Positions 51,986 through 62,200 of a DNA stretch of 64,000 nucleotides are shown here, piece after piece. Under the pieces are notes generated by a model. That model saw only the letters and a program-made list of their open reading frames with translations, had not been told where the DNA came from and searched no databases. Location: positions 3,968,001-4,032,000 of the forward strand of contig JHVA01000001.1 of assembly GCA_000688615.1 (NCBI GenBank), written 5' to 3'. Both the position numbers and the translations under genes were made by a program. Positions within the stretch are counted from its first letter, which is position 1, and each line of letters begins with the position of its first letter. Source of the DNA: Acidobacteriaceae bacterium KBS 146 (GTDB taxonomy: Bacteria > Acidobacteriota > Terriglobia > Terriglobales > Acidobacteriaceae).

Positions 51986-54702
51986 TCTCAAAAGAAAATC
52001 AACGCTCGTGGATGTCTCCTTTCAGGCTGATTTTGTCAGCAAAAAGCTTCTCGTGCTTTTTGGCTTTTGGTATCGCCTCTTTTTCTACGGGGCATTGTCA
52101 ATCCACAGCGAAGCAACCTCGGAGCGCCTCATCCTCGATGGAGCGGCGTGTCGACGAGCTGGTCAGCAAAATGACGCTGGAAGAGAAGGCGCAACAGTTG
52201 ATCAACACTGCTCCTGCTATTCCACGCCTGGGGATCCCCGCCTATGACTTTTGGAGCGAGGGATTGCATGGCGTGGCGCGATCGGGATACGCCACTTTAT
52301 TCCCGCAGGCCATCGGGATGGCAGCTACTTTTGATGAACCACTGCTTGGCGGGATCGGTGATGTCGTCTCGACGGAGGCACGCGCGAAGTACAACGAGGC
52401 CGTTCGACATAATGTTCACTCCATCTATTACGGGTTGACCATCTGGTCTCCGAATATCAATATATTCCGCGACCCGCGATGGGGGAGGGGCCAGGAGACT
52501 TATGGAGAAGATCCGTTTCTTACGGCCAGATTAGGAACGGCCTTTGTAAAAGGAATACAGGGAACAGATCTTACGTATTTCAGGGCGATTGCCACGCCGA
52601 AGCACTTCGCGGTGCATAGCGGTCCCGAGAGCGATCGTCATCGATTCAATGTCAATCCCAGTCCCTATGATCTATGGGATACCTATCTCCCTGCATTTCG
52701 AGCGACGATCGTCGATGGACACGCCTATAGCATCATGTGTGCGTACAACGCGCTCGACGGCAAACCGGCATGCGCGAGTGATCTTCTGCTGAAAGACATT
52801 TTGCGTGGCGATTGGCACTTTCAGGGATTCGTCACTTCGGACTGTGGTGCTATCGACGATTTCTTCCAGAAGAATGCTCACCGATTCTCTGTGGACGCGG
52901 AACATGCTTCCGTCGCCGGTATCCGAATGGGGACTGATACGAATTGCGGGACGACGTATAAGAACCTCGCCGATGCAGTCAGGCAGGGTTTGATTCGTGA
53001 AAGTGAACTGGATGTTTCTCTGCGTCGCTTGTTCCTCGCGCGATTTAGATTGGGGCTGTTCGATCCTCCGGCGCGGGTCAAATATGCATCGTTGCCGTTC
53101 AGCGAGAATCTATCGTCTGCGCATACAGCATTGGCTTTACAGACCGCACGCGAGTCGATCGTTCTTCTAAAGAACAAGGATCATGCTTTGCCCTTGAGCC
53201 ACAAAGCGATCAAGATTGCGGTTGTAGGCCCAAATGCAGCAGAGCTATCTGCCATTGAGGGAAATTACAATGCAGTTCCTAAAGATCCGATTTTGCCGGT
53301 CGATGGTATCGCCAATGAATTTGGAGGAGCAAAGATTCTCTACGCCCAGGGTTCACCCTACGCCGAAAATGCTCCAATCGTAATTCCGAGGACACAGTTT
53401 CGAACTGCTGCAGGATCCGAGGTTGAAGGGCTGAAGGCTCAGTATTATTCAAACGACAAATTTGAAGGGAAACCAACCCTCGTTCGGATTGATAAGCAGA
53501 TCAACTTCGACTGGAATGGAGCTTCTCCTGGCTCGACGATCGATCCAAAGGCTTTTTCAGTCCGATGGACTGGGACTCTTCAAGCGCCCTCATCGGGAGA
53601 TTACGAGATTACGGCGAATCTGGCGCATTGTTATCCTTGCAACAATGCGGAGAATTTCACGATCCGCTTTGATGGCAAAGAGTTGACGGCATTTCACATC
53701 AGCGATCAGCTAACCCATCATGAATCGTCCACGCCTCTCGTAAAAATTCATTTTGAGGACGCGAAGCCACACTCTTTTGAAGTCGCTTATTCGCATCGCG
53801 CCCAGTTGTTTGGAGCGGGGATCACCCTGAAATGGGTCGCTCCTGTAAAACCTCTTTTGGACCAGGCACTCAACGCTGTTAAGGATGCAGACGTTGTCGT
53901 CGCCTTTGTGGGGCTTTCTCCAGACCTCGAAGGCGAAGAGATGAAGGTCCAGATCCCGGGATTCTCCGGAGGAGATCGTACAGACATCGGTCTTCCCGTC
54001 GCCCAGCAAAATCTGCTTGAGGCGATGAAGAAGACGGGCAAGCCACTGATCGCCGTGCTACTGAATGGATCAGCGCTTGCCGTCAATTGGGCGCAGGAGA
54101 ATGCCGACGGGATTGTCGAGGCATGGTATCCCGGTCAAGCTGGAGCCCAGGCGATCGCGGAGACTTTGAGTGGAAAGAACAATCCTGCGGGTCGTCTGCC
54201 TGTGACCTTTTATCGAAGCGTGAAAGATCTTCCTCCGTTCGCGGACTATTCGATGTCGAACCGCACCTACCGATACTACAAAGGGACGCCACTCTATAGA
54301 TTTGGATATGGTCTTAGCTATACAGATTTTGTTTACTCAGGCATGAAGCTGAGCACGCAACGCCTCACCGCCGGCGAACCTCTTACTGTTGAAGCTGACA
54401 TCAAGAACACCGGGAGATTTGCTGGGGATGAGGTCGCAGAGTTATATCTGACTCCGCCGAAGAATGGGATGCTGCCTCGATACTCTCTAGAGGGATTCCA
54501 GAGGATTCATCTTGGTCCGGGAGAGACGCGACACGTTCGATTTACTCTCGATTCTCGTCAATTGTCGTATGTCGATTCGCATGGCGTCCGCGCGGTGCGG
54601 TCTGGATCCTATTCAATTGCGATCGGTGGTTCTCAGCCAGAGGAATCAAAAGGCGTCAGGGCCTCCTTTGAGATCGCGGGACAGAAAGAGCTTCCGCACT
54701 GA
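51982..54702 (+). CDS. Secreted GH3 beta-glycosidase with PA14 domain (beta-xylosidase/glucosidase type)
   Basis: 906 residues with an N-terminal signal (LAFGIASFSTGHCQ). GH3 N-terminal barrel: GIPAYDFWSEGLHGVARSGYA, RDPRWGRGQETYGEDPFL, ATPKHFAVHSGPESDRH and nucleophile Asp287 in GFVTSDCGAIDD. A PA14 carbohydrate-binding domain (about residues 470-620, VEGLKAQYYSNDKFEG ... FTIRFDGKEL) is inserted in the second domain, which resumes with DADVVVAFVGLSPDLEGEE; a fibronectin III-like domain (YRFGYGLSYTDF, GDEVAELYLTPP) closes the protein. The FWSEGLHGVAR block is typical of the beta-xylosidase/arabinofuranosidase branch. It would release sugars from oligosaccharides in the periplasm. Coupled to the SDR by ATGA. 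Confidence 0.9.
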   Translation: MISKENQRSWMSPFRLILSAKSFSCFLAFGIASFSTGHCQSTAKQPRSASSSMERRVDELVSKMTLEEKAQQLINTAPAIPRLGIPAYDFWSEGLHGVARSGYATLFPQAIGMAATFDEPLLGGIGDVVSTEARAKYNEAVRHNVHSIYYGLTIWSPNINIFRDPRWGRGQETYGEDPFLTARLGTAFVKGIQGTDLTYFRAIATPKHFAVHSGPESDRHRFNVNPSPYDLWDTYLPAFRATIVDGHAYSIMCAYNALDGKPACASDLLLKDILRGDWHFQGFVTSDCGAIDDFFQKNAHRFSVDAEHASVAGIRMGTDTNCGTTYKNLADAVRQGLIRESELDVSLRRLFLARFRLGLFDPPARVKYASLPFSENLSSAHTALALQTARESIVLLKNKDHALPLSHKAIKIAVVGPNAAELSAIEGNYNAVPKDPILPVDGIANEFGGAKILYAQGSPYAENAPIVIPRTQFRTAAGSEVEGLKAQYYSNDKFEGKPTLVRIDKQINFDWNGASPGSTIDPKAFSVRWTGTLQAPSSGDYEITANLAHCYPCNNAENFTIRFDGKELTAFHISDQLTHHESSTPLVKIHFEDAKPHSFEVAYSHRAQLFGAGITLKWVAPVKPLLDQALNAVKDADVVVAFVGLSPDLEGEEMKVQIPGFSGGDRTDIGLPVAQQNLLEAMKKTGKPLIAVLLNGSALAVNWAQENADGIVEAWYPGQAGAQAIAETLSGKNNPAGRLPVTFYRSVKDLPPFADYSMSNRTYRYYKGTPLYRFGYGLSYTDFVYSGMKLSTQRLTAGEPLTVEADIKNTGRFAGDEVAELYLTPPKNGMLPRYSLEGFQRIHLGPGETRHVRFTLDSRQLSYVDSHGVRAVRSGSYSIAIGGSQPEESKGVRASFEIAGQKELPH

Positions 54703-54758
54703 ATCTCGCGAATAGGATTTCGTCGCGACGCGGTTGAGTGGATGGGGCAGGGTGAGAG

Positions 54759-55967
54759 ATGAAGATTGTAGCCGCGCGTTTGATCGTATGTTCGCCAGAT
54801 CGCAATTTTGTCACGCTAAGAATCGATACGGATGAAGGCATCTATGGCTTAGGGGATGCGACACTCAATGGCAGAGAGCTCGCCGTAGTTGCATATCTTG
54901 AGGAACACATCATTCCTTGTCTGATCGGTCGCGATCCTTTTGCGACAGAGGACATCTGGCAATATTTGTATCGGGGTGCTTACTGGCGGCGCGGACCTGT
55001 CACGATGACCGCGATTGCAGCCGTTGATGTCGCTCTTTGGGATATCAAAGGCAAGGCGCTAAAAACTCCTGTTTATAACCTGCTTGGAGGGAAGAGCCGA
55101 CAGGGGGCACTTGTCTATGCTCACGCCAACGGATCTGATATTCCGAGTGCGATTGATAGCGTCAAAAAGCATATCGCGGAGGGATATCAGGCGATTCGCG
55201 TTCAATGTGGGGTTCCTGGGGTGCTTTCAAGCTATGGAGTGCCGAAGGGAGACAAACCATACGAGCCGGCCGAGCGGGGGCTTCCTTCTGAATCGGTTTG
55301 GTCAACGGAGAAATACCTGAACTTCGTTCCAAAGTTGTTTGAGGCGCTCAGGATTGAGATCGGGGAAGACATTCACCTTCTCCATGACGTGCATCATCGT
55401 CTCACGCCCATCGAGGCCGCTCGTCTTGGCCGATCTCTTGAACCGTACCATCTGTTTTGGTTAGAAGACCCCACTCCCGCGGAGAATCAGGAGGCCTTTC
55501 GTCTGATACGGCAACACACAGTCATTCCGATTGCTACCGGAGAGGTATTCAATTCCTTTTGGGATGCGCATGACCTGGTTCGCAACCAGTGGATCGACTA
55601 TCTGCGCATGACGATTGTGCATGGAGGGGGAATTACGGCCCTCAAAAAGGCTGCTGATTTTGCTGCCGTCTACCAAGTGAGAACGGGGTTCCACGGAGCT
55701 ACAGATCTTTCACCGGTAACTATGGCTGCGGCGCTTCATCTCGGTATGGCAATCCATAATTTCGGCATCCAGGAGCACATGCCCCACTCTCCTTTGACCG
55801 ATGATGTGTTTCCACACGCTTATCGCTTCGAGGAAGGCTATATGCATCCCGGCGACGCGCCTGGGCTCGGGGTTGATCTCGATGAGAGTCTGGCCGCTCA
55901 ATACCCTTATCAACGAGCCTATCTACCCGTGGCGCGTACGTTGGATGGAACCCTCACAGATTGGTAA
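54759..55967 (+). CDS. D-mannonate dehydratase family protein (ManD, enolase superfamily)
   Basis: 402 residues, cytosolic. Dehydrates D-mannonate (or D-gluconate in low-efficiency members) to 2-keto-3-deoxygluconate. Characteristic ManD blocks: [78 protein letters not shown] with the metal Asp and catalytic His, [30 protein letters not shown], and the C-terminal Trp. Tyr/Arg and His positions fit active ManD/RspA. Last gene of the transketolase operon, 57 bases after GH3 and only two bases from the convergent lactonase. ManD and RspA-type proteins of low activity cannot be told apart here. Confidence 0.88.
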   Translation: MKIVAARLIVCSPDRNFVTLRIDTDEGIYGLGDATLNGRELAVVAYLEEHIIPCLIGRDPFATEDIWQYLYRGAYWRRGPVTMTAIAAVDVALWDIKGKALKTPVYNLLGGKSRQGALVYAHANGSDIPSAIDSVKKHIAEGYQAIRVQCGVPGVLSSYGVPKGDKPYEPAERGLPSESVWSTEKYLNFVPKLFEALRIEIGEDIHLLHDVHHRLTPIEAARLGRSLEPYHLFWLEDPTPAENQEAFRLIRQHTVIPIATGEVFNSFWDAHDLVRNQWIDYLRMTIVHGGGITALKKAADFAAVYQVRTGFHGATDLSPVTMAAALHLGMAIHNFGIQEHMPHSPLTDDVFPHAYRFEEGYMHPGDAPGLGVDLDESLAAQYPYQRAYLPVARTLDGTLTDW

Positions 55968-55969
55968 CT

Positions 55970-57046
55970 CTACGGCCGAATGCCCTTTGCATTGAGCTGA
56001 ATGCTGTAGATCGAATCCGTAGTGGTCGTATAGAGTGTGGTGCCGTCATCGCCCCCCCATGCAACGTTGGCTGTCGCTTTCTCGGTGCGGAGAGTCGCGA
56101 TGTGCTTGCCCGTGGGGGAGATGATCCAGACCCCTCCTGGACCGGCTGCGTAGAGATTGCCCTTGGTATCAACCTTCAGGCCATCGGGAGCGCCTACCCG
56201 TTTGTCCTGTGAAGCGTCGATCAAGACAGTTCCTGTTCCAACAGTACCGTCATTGTTGACCGGATATCGCATCCACTTTTTGGGATCAGAATTACTCACG
56301 TAAAGCCACTTATGATCCGGGGAGAAAGCAATGCCGTTCGGACGGGGGAGATCGCGGATCAGAAGTTGCAGGGCAGCTCGGTTTGGAGAAGATCCGGCGG
56401 CCTGTTTGGTGGCATTCGGAATCCGATAGACGCCGTTGAAGCTGAGCTCCTTATGCGGATCATTATCCAACTGCGTTCGAAGCCCGTAGGGAGGATCAGT
56501 GAAGTAGAGAGATCCATCTGGACCATACACTAAATCGTTCGGACTGTTGAGATTTTTGCCCTGATATGTGTCAGCAAGGATAGTGACCTTACCGTGTGGA
56601 TCCATGGACTCGAAGCGCATGATATTCCGTCCGGCATGACCGGCCACGGTGAGTCTGCCCATCGGGTCCAATGTCATTCCGTTAGTGCCTGGCTCTTTAC
56701 CGCCGTATGGCTCCTGCCCGCGATACCCGCTCGGTTGCAGCCAGATCGAAGTCTTGCCGTCAACGGTAACTTTACGAATGCTGTTGCTTGAGATGTCTGC
56801 AAACATCAGATAACCGGCATGGATCCAGATGGGTCCTTCAACCCAGGTAAATCCCGTCGCGATCCGGTGCCACACCGGATGTTCGGGGATGATGAGGTTC
56901 GCCGCCGGATCAAGTCTTTCCACCTGAGCAGGATACTCGAAAGATGGATTTCCCGATCTTTCGATAGCCGCCTTTTCACTATTGGTGCCTGCGATCGACA
57001 ACCAAACTAGAAATCCGGCCGATATCGCCATCACTGTTCGCAGCAT
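55970..57046 (-). CDS. Exported SMP-30/gluconolactonase-like protein
   Basis: 358 residues from ATG 57046, nine bases after GGAGGG; the frame extends to a TTG at 57109 without a site. Signal segment (RTVMAISAGFLVWLSIAG) then a six-bladed propeller with FTWVEGPIWIHAGYLMFADI (metal Glu), GTNGMTLDPMGRLTVAGH, LNSPNDLVYGPDGSLYFTDPPYG and RPNGIAFSPDHKWLYVSNSD, GAPDGLKVDTKGNLYAAGPGG. Periplasmic opening of aldonolactones formed by the PQQ dehydrogenase or Gfo/Idh/MocA enzyme is the likely role. It is divergent from the DUF1080 gene with site F between them. Confidence 0.87.
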   Translation of the reverse strand: MLRTVMAISAGFLVWLSIAGTNSEKAAIERSGNPSFEYPAQVERLDPAANLIIPEHPVWHRIATGFTWVEGPIWIHAGYLMFADISSNSIRKVTVDGKTSIWLQPSGYRGQEPYGGKEPGTNGMTLDPMGRLTVAGHAGRNIMRFESMDPHGKVTILADTYQGKNLNSPNDLVYGPDGSLYFTDPPYGLRTQLDNDPHKELSFNGVYRIPNATKQAAGSSPNRAALQLLIRDLPRPNGIAFSPDHKWLYVSNSDPKKWMRYPVNNDGTVGTGTVLIDASQDKRVGAPDGLKVDTKGNLYAAGPGGVWIISPTGKHIATLRTEKATANVAWGGDDGTTLYTTTTDSIYSIQLNAKGIRP

Positions 57047-57155
57047 CCTTAACGCCCTCCAGACTCGATCAGTATTTTTAGCACTTTTTGTGAAAAAGGC
57101 TCTCGACAATTGTGCAGTGGCCGGTGCTATTATGGCTCCGCTTTAAAAATGCCCA

Positions 57156-57170
57156 TTGCATAGTATGCAA
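57156..57170. promoter_or_regulatory. Regulon site F: TTGC-N7-GCAA operator
   Basis: TTGCATAGTATGCAA is a perfect match to the consensus and a perfect 7-bp-arm palindrome apart from its centre. It lies in the divergent gap between the exported lactonase and DUF1080 genes; ATTGCG follows at 57176-57181. Confidence 0.8.
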
Positions 57171-57218
57171 AATAAATTGCGAAGAACGCCGCAGGCGGAT
57201 TCAAAAGAGGACCTTTCG

Positions 57219-59141
57219 ATGTCGATGTTTCTGCGGTTGGCCGCTGTTGGAGTTCTTATGTCGGCGCAGATAGTTACGATGCATGCCCAATCGCCGAGCT
57301 TTACGCCTGACGGCTCGTTCCATGGCTCATCCCTGAAGGGATGGGACACGATTGGAAGTGCAAAGTGGACTGCTTCGGAAGGCGAAATTACGGGTACGGG
57401 CCAGGGGCTGCTCGTCTTCGGCAAGCCATCGCAGGATACTGCTGTTTATCTTCAGTTCCGCTGTGAGGGGGACTGCGCAGGTGGAATTTTTCTACGTCTC
57501 GAAAAAACATCGACGGGAATGCACGGATTCTTACTCGCCTTCGATCCGGAGCCTGCTGCCTACAACGTGACTCTCGATTCGGAGGGTAGAGAGATACAGA
57601 GAACCAAGCTGCGCAATGCGGGAGGCCAGATTCGTTTTGCTCCGCCCGCTCCTCCCGCAGGCACTGCTGCGAGAACCTTCCGTCGGCCTGAACTGCCTCC
57701 CATGCCCGCGGGCACAGCAGCACCTCTTGAACATCCCGCTCACGGACTTCGGAAGGACGGTTGGAACGACGTCGAGGTTTTGCTGGATGCCGATATCCTG
57801 CGCGCATTCTTTGACGACGGGGGAGACGCGGTCAGCGTGGCTACGGAAGATATGAATAGCTTCGGCCCATCTGCCCTGTACTCCTCCGGATCGACCATTC
57901 ATCTTCGAGAGATCGCCTACAAAGATATCGGGCTAAAGACCTGGCCTAAGGAACAAGTTGGTTCGGGTTTCAAAATGCAGCGAATCAACGAGTTTTATTA
58001 CGGCTGGTCCGCAGCAGCCGCGGATTTCAACCATGATGGCAAGCTCGATATCGTTTCTGGCCCCTTCGTTTACTTCGGCCCGGATTACACGACTTCTCGC
58101 GAGATCTATCCAGCGCAGATTGTGAACGCTTCCACAAACTATTCGACCGAAGACTGGGTGGAGCACGCGGACGACTTTACGGGGGATGGCTGGGCTGATG
58201 TGATTACGACAAGCCATGCCGATGGCGGCAAGGTGGGCGCCGTTTTGTATGTCAACCCTAAGGGCGAATCGCGCCGTTGGGAGAAGTATTCCGTAGTCGC
58301 TCCGATCGACAGCGAAGAAACTGTGCTCGCAGATGTCGATGGCGATGGAAAGTCAGAGCTGGTTTACACGGGCGGCGGCTATATGAGCTACGCCAAGCCA
58401 GATCCAACTCACCCCACCGACAAATGGATAATCCACAAGGTCAGTGAGCATGGGCCTTGGCCAGCTCATGGAATTGGTGCGGGCGATATCAACAGCGACG
58501 GGCGCGTCGATATCGTCGGTGCTTATGGATGGTGGGAGCAGCCTGCCGAGAAGAATACAGACGTCAAATGGAAATACCATCCCGCGCCGTTTGGGAAGTG
58601 GGGCAGGACCTCGGCGGGAGGTTCGAAGATTGGGGTCTTCGATGTAAACGGAGATGATCTTCCAGATGTTGTGACGTCAATGCAGGCGCATGGGTGGGGT
58701 ATCAGCTGGTTTGAGCAAAAGAGATCTGCTTCCGGTGAGATTAGCTTCGTTCCTCATGTCGTCATGGGGCGCACGGAGAAGGAAAGTGCGGGTGGCGTGG
58801 TCTTTACGGAGCCCCACGCGTCCACGATTGCCGATATCGATGGAGATGGCACTCCCGACTTTGTCGCAGGAAAGCGGTACTGGTCTCATCTGGATGACTT
58901 CTATGATCCCGACCCGTACGGTGCACCGGTTCTCTATGTGTATCGAACGGTGCGCGACAAGGCGTCGCCGGGAGGAGCTCGTTTCGTTCCTGAGTTGATC
59001 AATAACTACTCAGGCGGCGGTTCCGATGTGCTTGCTCGTGATCTTAACGGCGATGGCGTGATGGACCTTGTGACGTCAACGCGAAGCGGCACCTATATCT
59101 TCTGGGGCACAAAGAAGCCCGGAAAGGCCAACTCCAAATGA
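57219..59141 (+). CDS. Secreted DUF1080 (3-keto-disaccharide hydrolase-like) protein with FG-GAP/VCBS repeats
   Basis: 640 residues from ATG 57219, with AAGAGGA upstream; the open frame back to 57156 runs through the operator. Sec signal (AAVGVLMSAQIVTMHAQ). Residues about 30-240 are a DUF1080 jelly-roll (SLKGWDTIGSAKWTASEGEITG, GGIFLRLEKT, VEVLLDADILRAFFDDG, IHLREIAYKDIG). From about 265 to the end there are FG-GAP/VCBS repeats with calcium loops DFNHDGKLDIV, DVDGDGKSELV, DINSDGRVDIV, DVNGDDLPDVV, DIDGDGTPDFV and DLNGDGVMDLV, forming a second propeller. DUF1080 proteins act on 3-keto-glycosides or bind glycans. The TonB receptor gene follows at 137 bases, suggesting a surface uptake pair. 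Confidence 0.87.
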   Translation: MSMFLRLAAVGVLMSAQIVTMHAQSPSFTPDGSFHGSSLKGWDTIGSAKWTASEGEITGTGQGLLVFGKPSQDTAVYLQFRCEGDCAGGIFLRLEKTSTGMHGFLLAFDPEPAAYNVTLDSEGREIQRTKLRNAGGQIRFAPPAPPAGTAARTFRRPELPPMPAGTAAPLEHPAHGLRKDGWNDVEVLLDADILRAFFDDGGDAVSVATEDMNSFGPSALYSSGSTIHLREIAYKDIGLKTWPKEQVGSGFKMQRINEFYYGWSAAAADFNHDGKLDIVSGPFVYFGPDYTTSREIYPAQIVNASTNYSTEDWVEHADDFTGDGWADVITTSHADGGKVGAVLYVNPKGESRRWEKYSVVAPIDSEETVLADVDGDGKSELVYTGGGYMSYAKPDPTHPTDKWIIHKVSEHGPWPAHGIGAGDINSDGRVDIVGAYGWWEQPAEKNTDVKWKYHPAPFGKWGRTSAGGSKIGVFDVNGDDLPDVVTSMQAHGWGISWFEQKRSASGEISFVPHVVMGRTEKESAGGVVFTEPHASTIADIDGDGTPDFVAGKRYWSHLDDFYDPDPYGAPVLYVYRTVRDKASPGGARFVPELINNYSGGGSDVLARDLNGDGVMDLVTSTRSGTYIFWGTKKPGKANSK

Positions 59142-59242
59142 TCTCTGCTGTTGTTCGCGAAGGCATTCTACGCCCTGATCTTCACTTGCGAAGCGTTCTT
59201 CGTCATCACCATCGTAAAAATATGTCTTTAAAAATCAACGGT

Positions 59243-59258
59243 GACAGGCAAGCCTGTC
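59243..59258 (+). repeat. Small perfect hairpin before the TonB receptor gene
   Basis: GACAGGC-AA-GCCTGTC, 20 bases before the AGGAGGT of the receptor. It may shape the leader mRNA or bind a regulator; no T-run follows. Confidence 0.45.
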
Positions 59259-59278
59259 CTTCTTCAGGAGGTAAAAAC

Positions 59279-62200
59279 ATGCGAGTTCTCAGACTCGTGA
59301 TGCTATGCACACTCACCCTGTGCTTTGTGGTTTTTGCGCGAAGCATGAGGGCTCAGAGTACGACCGGTTCTGTGGTGGGAACGATCACGGATACTACCGG
59401 GTCTGTCATCCCCAATGCGACAGTTTCGCTGACGAGCAATTCCACGGGTGACAAACGAACAGCAATGACCACCGATTCTGGAGATTACCAGTTTCTGGCG
59501 ATTCCTCCCGGGGAATACACGCTGTCGGTTGAAGCGCAGGGTTTCCGTCGTTATACCCACAACCCCGTCGAGGTACAGGTTGCTCTTGCTACGCGCGAGA
59601 ACGTCGACATGTCCGTAGGAACCGCAACTGAGGAAGTTACGGTAACCTCACAGGCGCCTATTATTCAGTCGGAGAATGCAGCGCTCGGCCAGGTCGTTCA
59701 GGGTAAGGCGGTGACCGATATACCGCTCAATGGACGTAATGTTCTGGCGCTCGTTGGTCTCGTCCCCGGTGTTGTCCCGCAGGGAAGCTCTTCGGGAAAC
59801 CTCACAGGTCAGAACGTCTTTGCGGCAGGCAACTACCAGATCGGCGGTGGCAGCGCCAACCAGAGCTCGACTTTGTATGACGGAGCGCCGGTCAATATCT
59901 CGTACGGCAACGTGACCGCTCTGGTTCCGTCGCAGGACGCTGTGCAGGAGTTCCGGGTACAGACCAGCAACAACACGGCTGAGTATGGTAATTACACCGG
60001 TGGTGTGATCAATATTGCCAGTAAGTCAGGTTCGAACGCGATTCACGGCACCGTCTATGAGTTCGTTCGCAATACGATCTTCAACTCGACGCCATATTTT
60101 GCGAAGCATAATCCCAGCCAGATTCTGAGCAAGAACCCATACCATCAGAATCAGTTCGGCGGTAACGTTGGGTTCCCGATCATCAAGGATCGTCTCTTCG
60201 GCTTCTTCGACTATGAGGGATATCGTCAGTCCCAGCAGCGCCTGTACAACTACACCGTGCCGACGCTGAAGATGAGACAAGGTGACTTTTCTGAGCTCTG
60301 CACAAATGGAATAAATCCGTCTACTGGAACATGTATTCCATCGCCTAATGTCAATACGGCGAATGGTATTCCGGGACAGATCTATGATCCTTGCGGAGGG
60401 ACGGTTGTAGGGGGACAGGGTTGCTCCGGCTACAGCGGTGGCCGTACACCGTATTCTGGAAACGTTATTCCTGCTTCGCGCTGGAGCCCTGTCGCTAGAA
60501 ATCTGCTCAACTTCCCCTACTGGGCACCTCCGACAGGACCGGGCGTCACCAATAATTTTGTTAAATATGCCGGAGCCGGTGGCTCGAACAATCAATATAA
60601 CGGCCGTGTCGACTTTACGCTGAGCGACAAGCAGCGCCTCTTTGGCCGCTATACGCAGTGGAACTCCAAAAACCGCGGGTCAATGCCATATAACAACGGG
60701 CTGATCTCCGGCGACCCGATCTCCCCTGAGGCGTTCAAGACCTACCAGACGGTTATTGGTGATACCTATCTCTTCAATCCGACTTTGATTGGCGATCTTC
60801 GTCTCTCGTTCACCCGGTGGAACTACGTGCGTACACCAGGAACTCTGGGATATGACGAGACGAAGCTTGGATTCCCTTCGTATATGGGAACCATCTCGGG
60901 GCTGAATCGAGTTCCTAATTCGACGACCGTTCCCAGTCTTTCCCTGCAGAATCCAACGGTCAATGGAATCGGTACCGGGTACCTCTTCTCCATTAACAAT
61001 AACTATGTGATCGCTCCGAGCATTTCCAAGACGATCAAGGGTCACACTATCAAAGCGGGTGCTGATCTTCGTCGCCTAGAGATGAACTACTTCCAGAACA
61101 ACAATCCTGGCGGTCAGTTCGTGTTCAATCCATTTATGTCCTCTTTAGTCAATAACGGCAACGGTGGCCATCCATTTGCATCCTTTTTGATGGGATATAT
61201 GGTTGACCAGGCCTCCAGTCCCAGTGTCGTTCAGATTGCTCCACCGACGTACAGCACGATCTATTATCAAGGCTATTTCGTGCAGGATAACTGGACGGTG
61301 AATTCCAAGCTGACTCTCAACATTGGACTACGTTACGAGATTCCAGGTGTCTGGCGTGAGCGCCATGACCTTATGGCGACCTTCAATCCGACTGAGGTAA
61401 ACCCTGTTCTGGGTGCGATCTCTGTCGCGGGACGCCAAGTCACGGGCGCATATGACCTGGTCAACTCACCTCAACATCCTGACAAGGGGCTGCGGAACGA
61501 GCATTTTTCGAACTTCTCGGCTCGACTCGGACTTGCATATCGTCTAGACGACAAGACGGTCATCCGTGCCGGCTGGGGTAAGTTTGTGATTCCGGCGTAT
61601 CTGCAGTTTCCGGAATCGCCTGTCCAATCGCCTCTCTCCTACATCACCAACAATCCGGTGTCGACGACCGATGCCGGACAGACCCCCAATGCCACCCTTG
61701 ATAATCCGCTGCCCAGCGGAATCACGCCGGCCCCTGGACGCGCCCCAGCCTACCAACAGCTTTTGCTGGGAGGCTCGGCGACCTCGGTCAATTCGAATGA
61801 GGAGAACGGGGCTACGTACCAGTGGAACTTCGCGATTCAGCGGCAGCTTCCTCTCGGCATCGCTCTTGAGGCGGCTTACTCCGGATTGCATGGATCGCAT
61901 CTTCCTGTCAGCCGGAATATCAACCAGGTCTCGAAGCAATATCTGGATCAGGCAGCTTCTGATCCGAACTGCGTTGGAGCCACAAATCTTGCAAGTAAAT
62001 GCTTCCTCACAATACGAGTCCCCAATCCCTTCCCCCGTGCCCAGTTCACGCAGGGCAACCAGCAGTATGCGACGATTCAGGCGAACCAGCTGTATCGTCC
62101 GTTCCCACAGTACGGCGGTATCTCAAACACGGGTAATTACATTGGCTTCAGCAACTACAACTCGCTGCAGATGAAGCTGGAGAAGAGATTCTCTTCCGGC

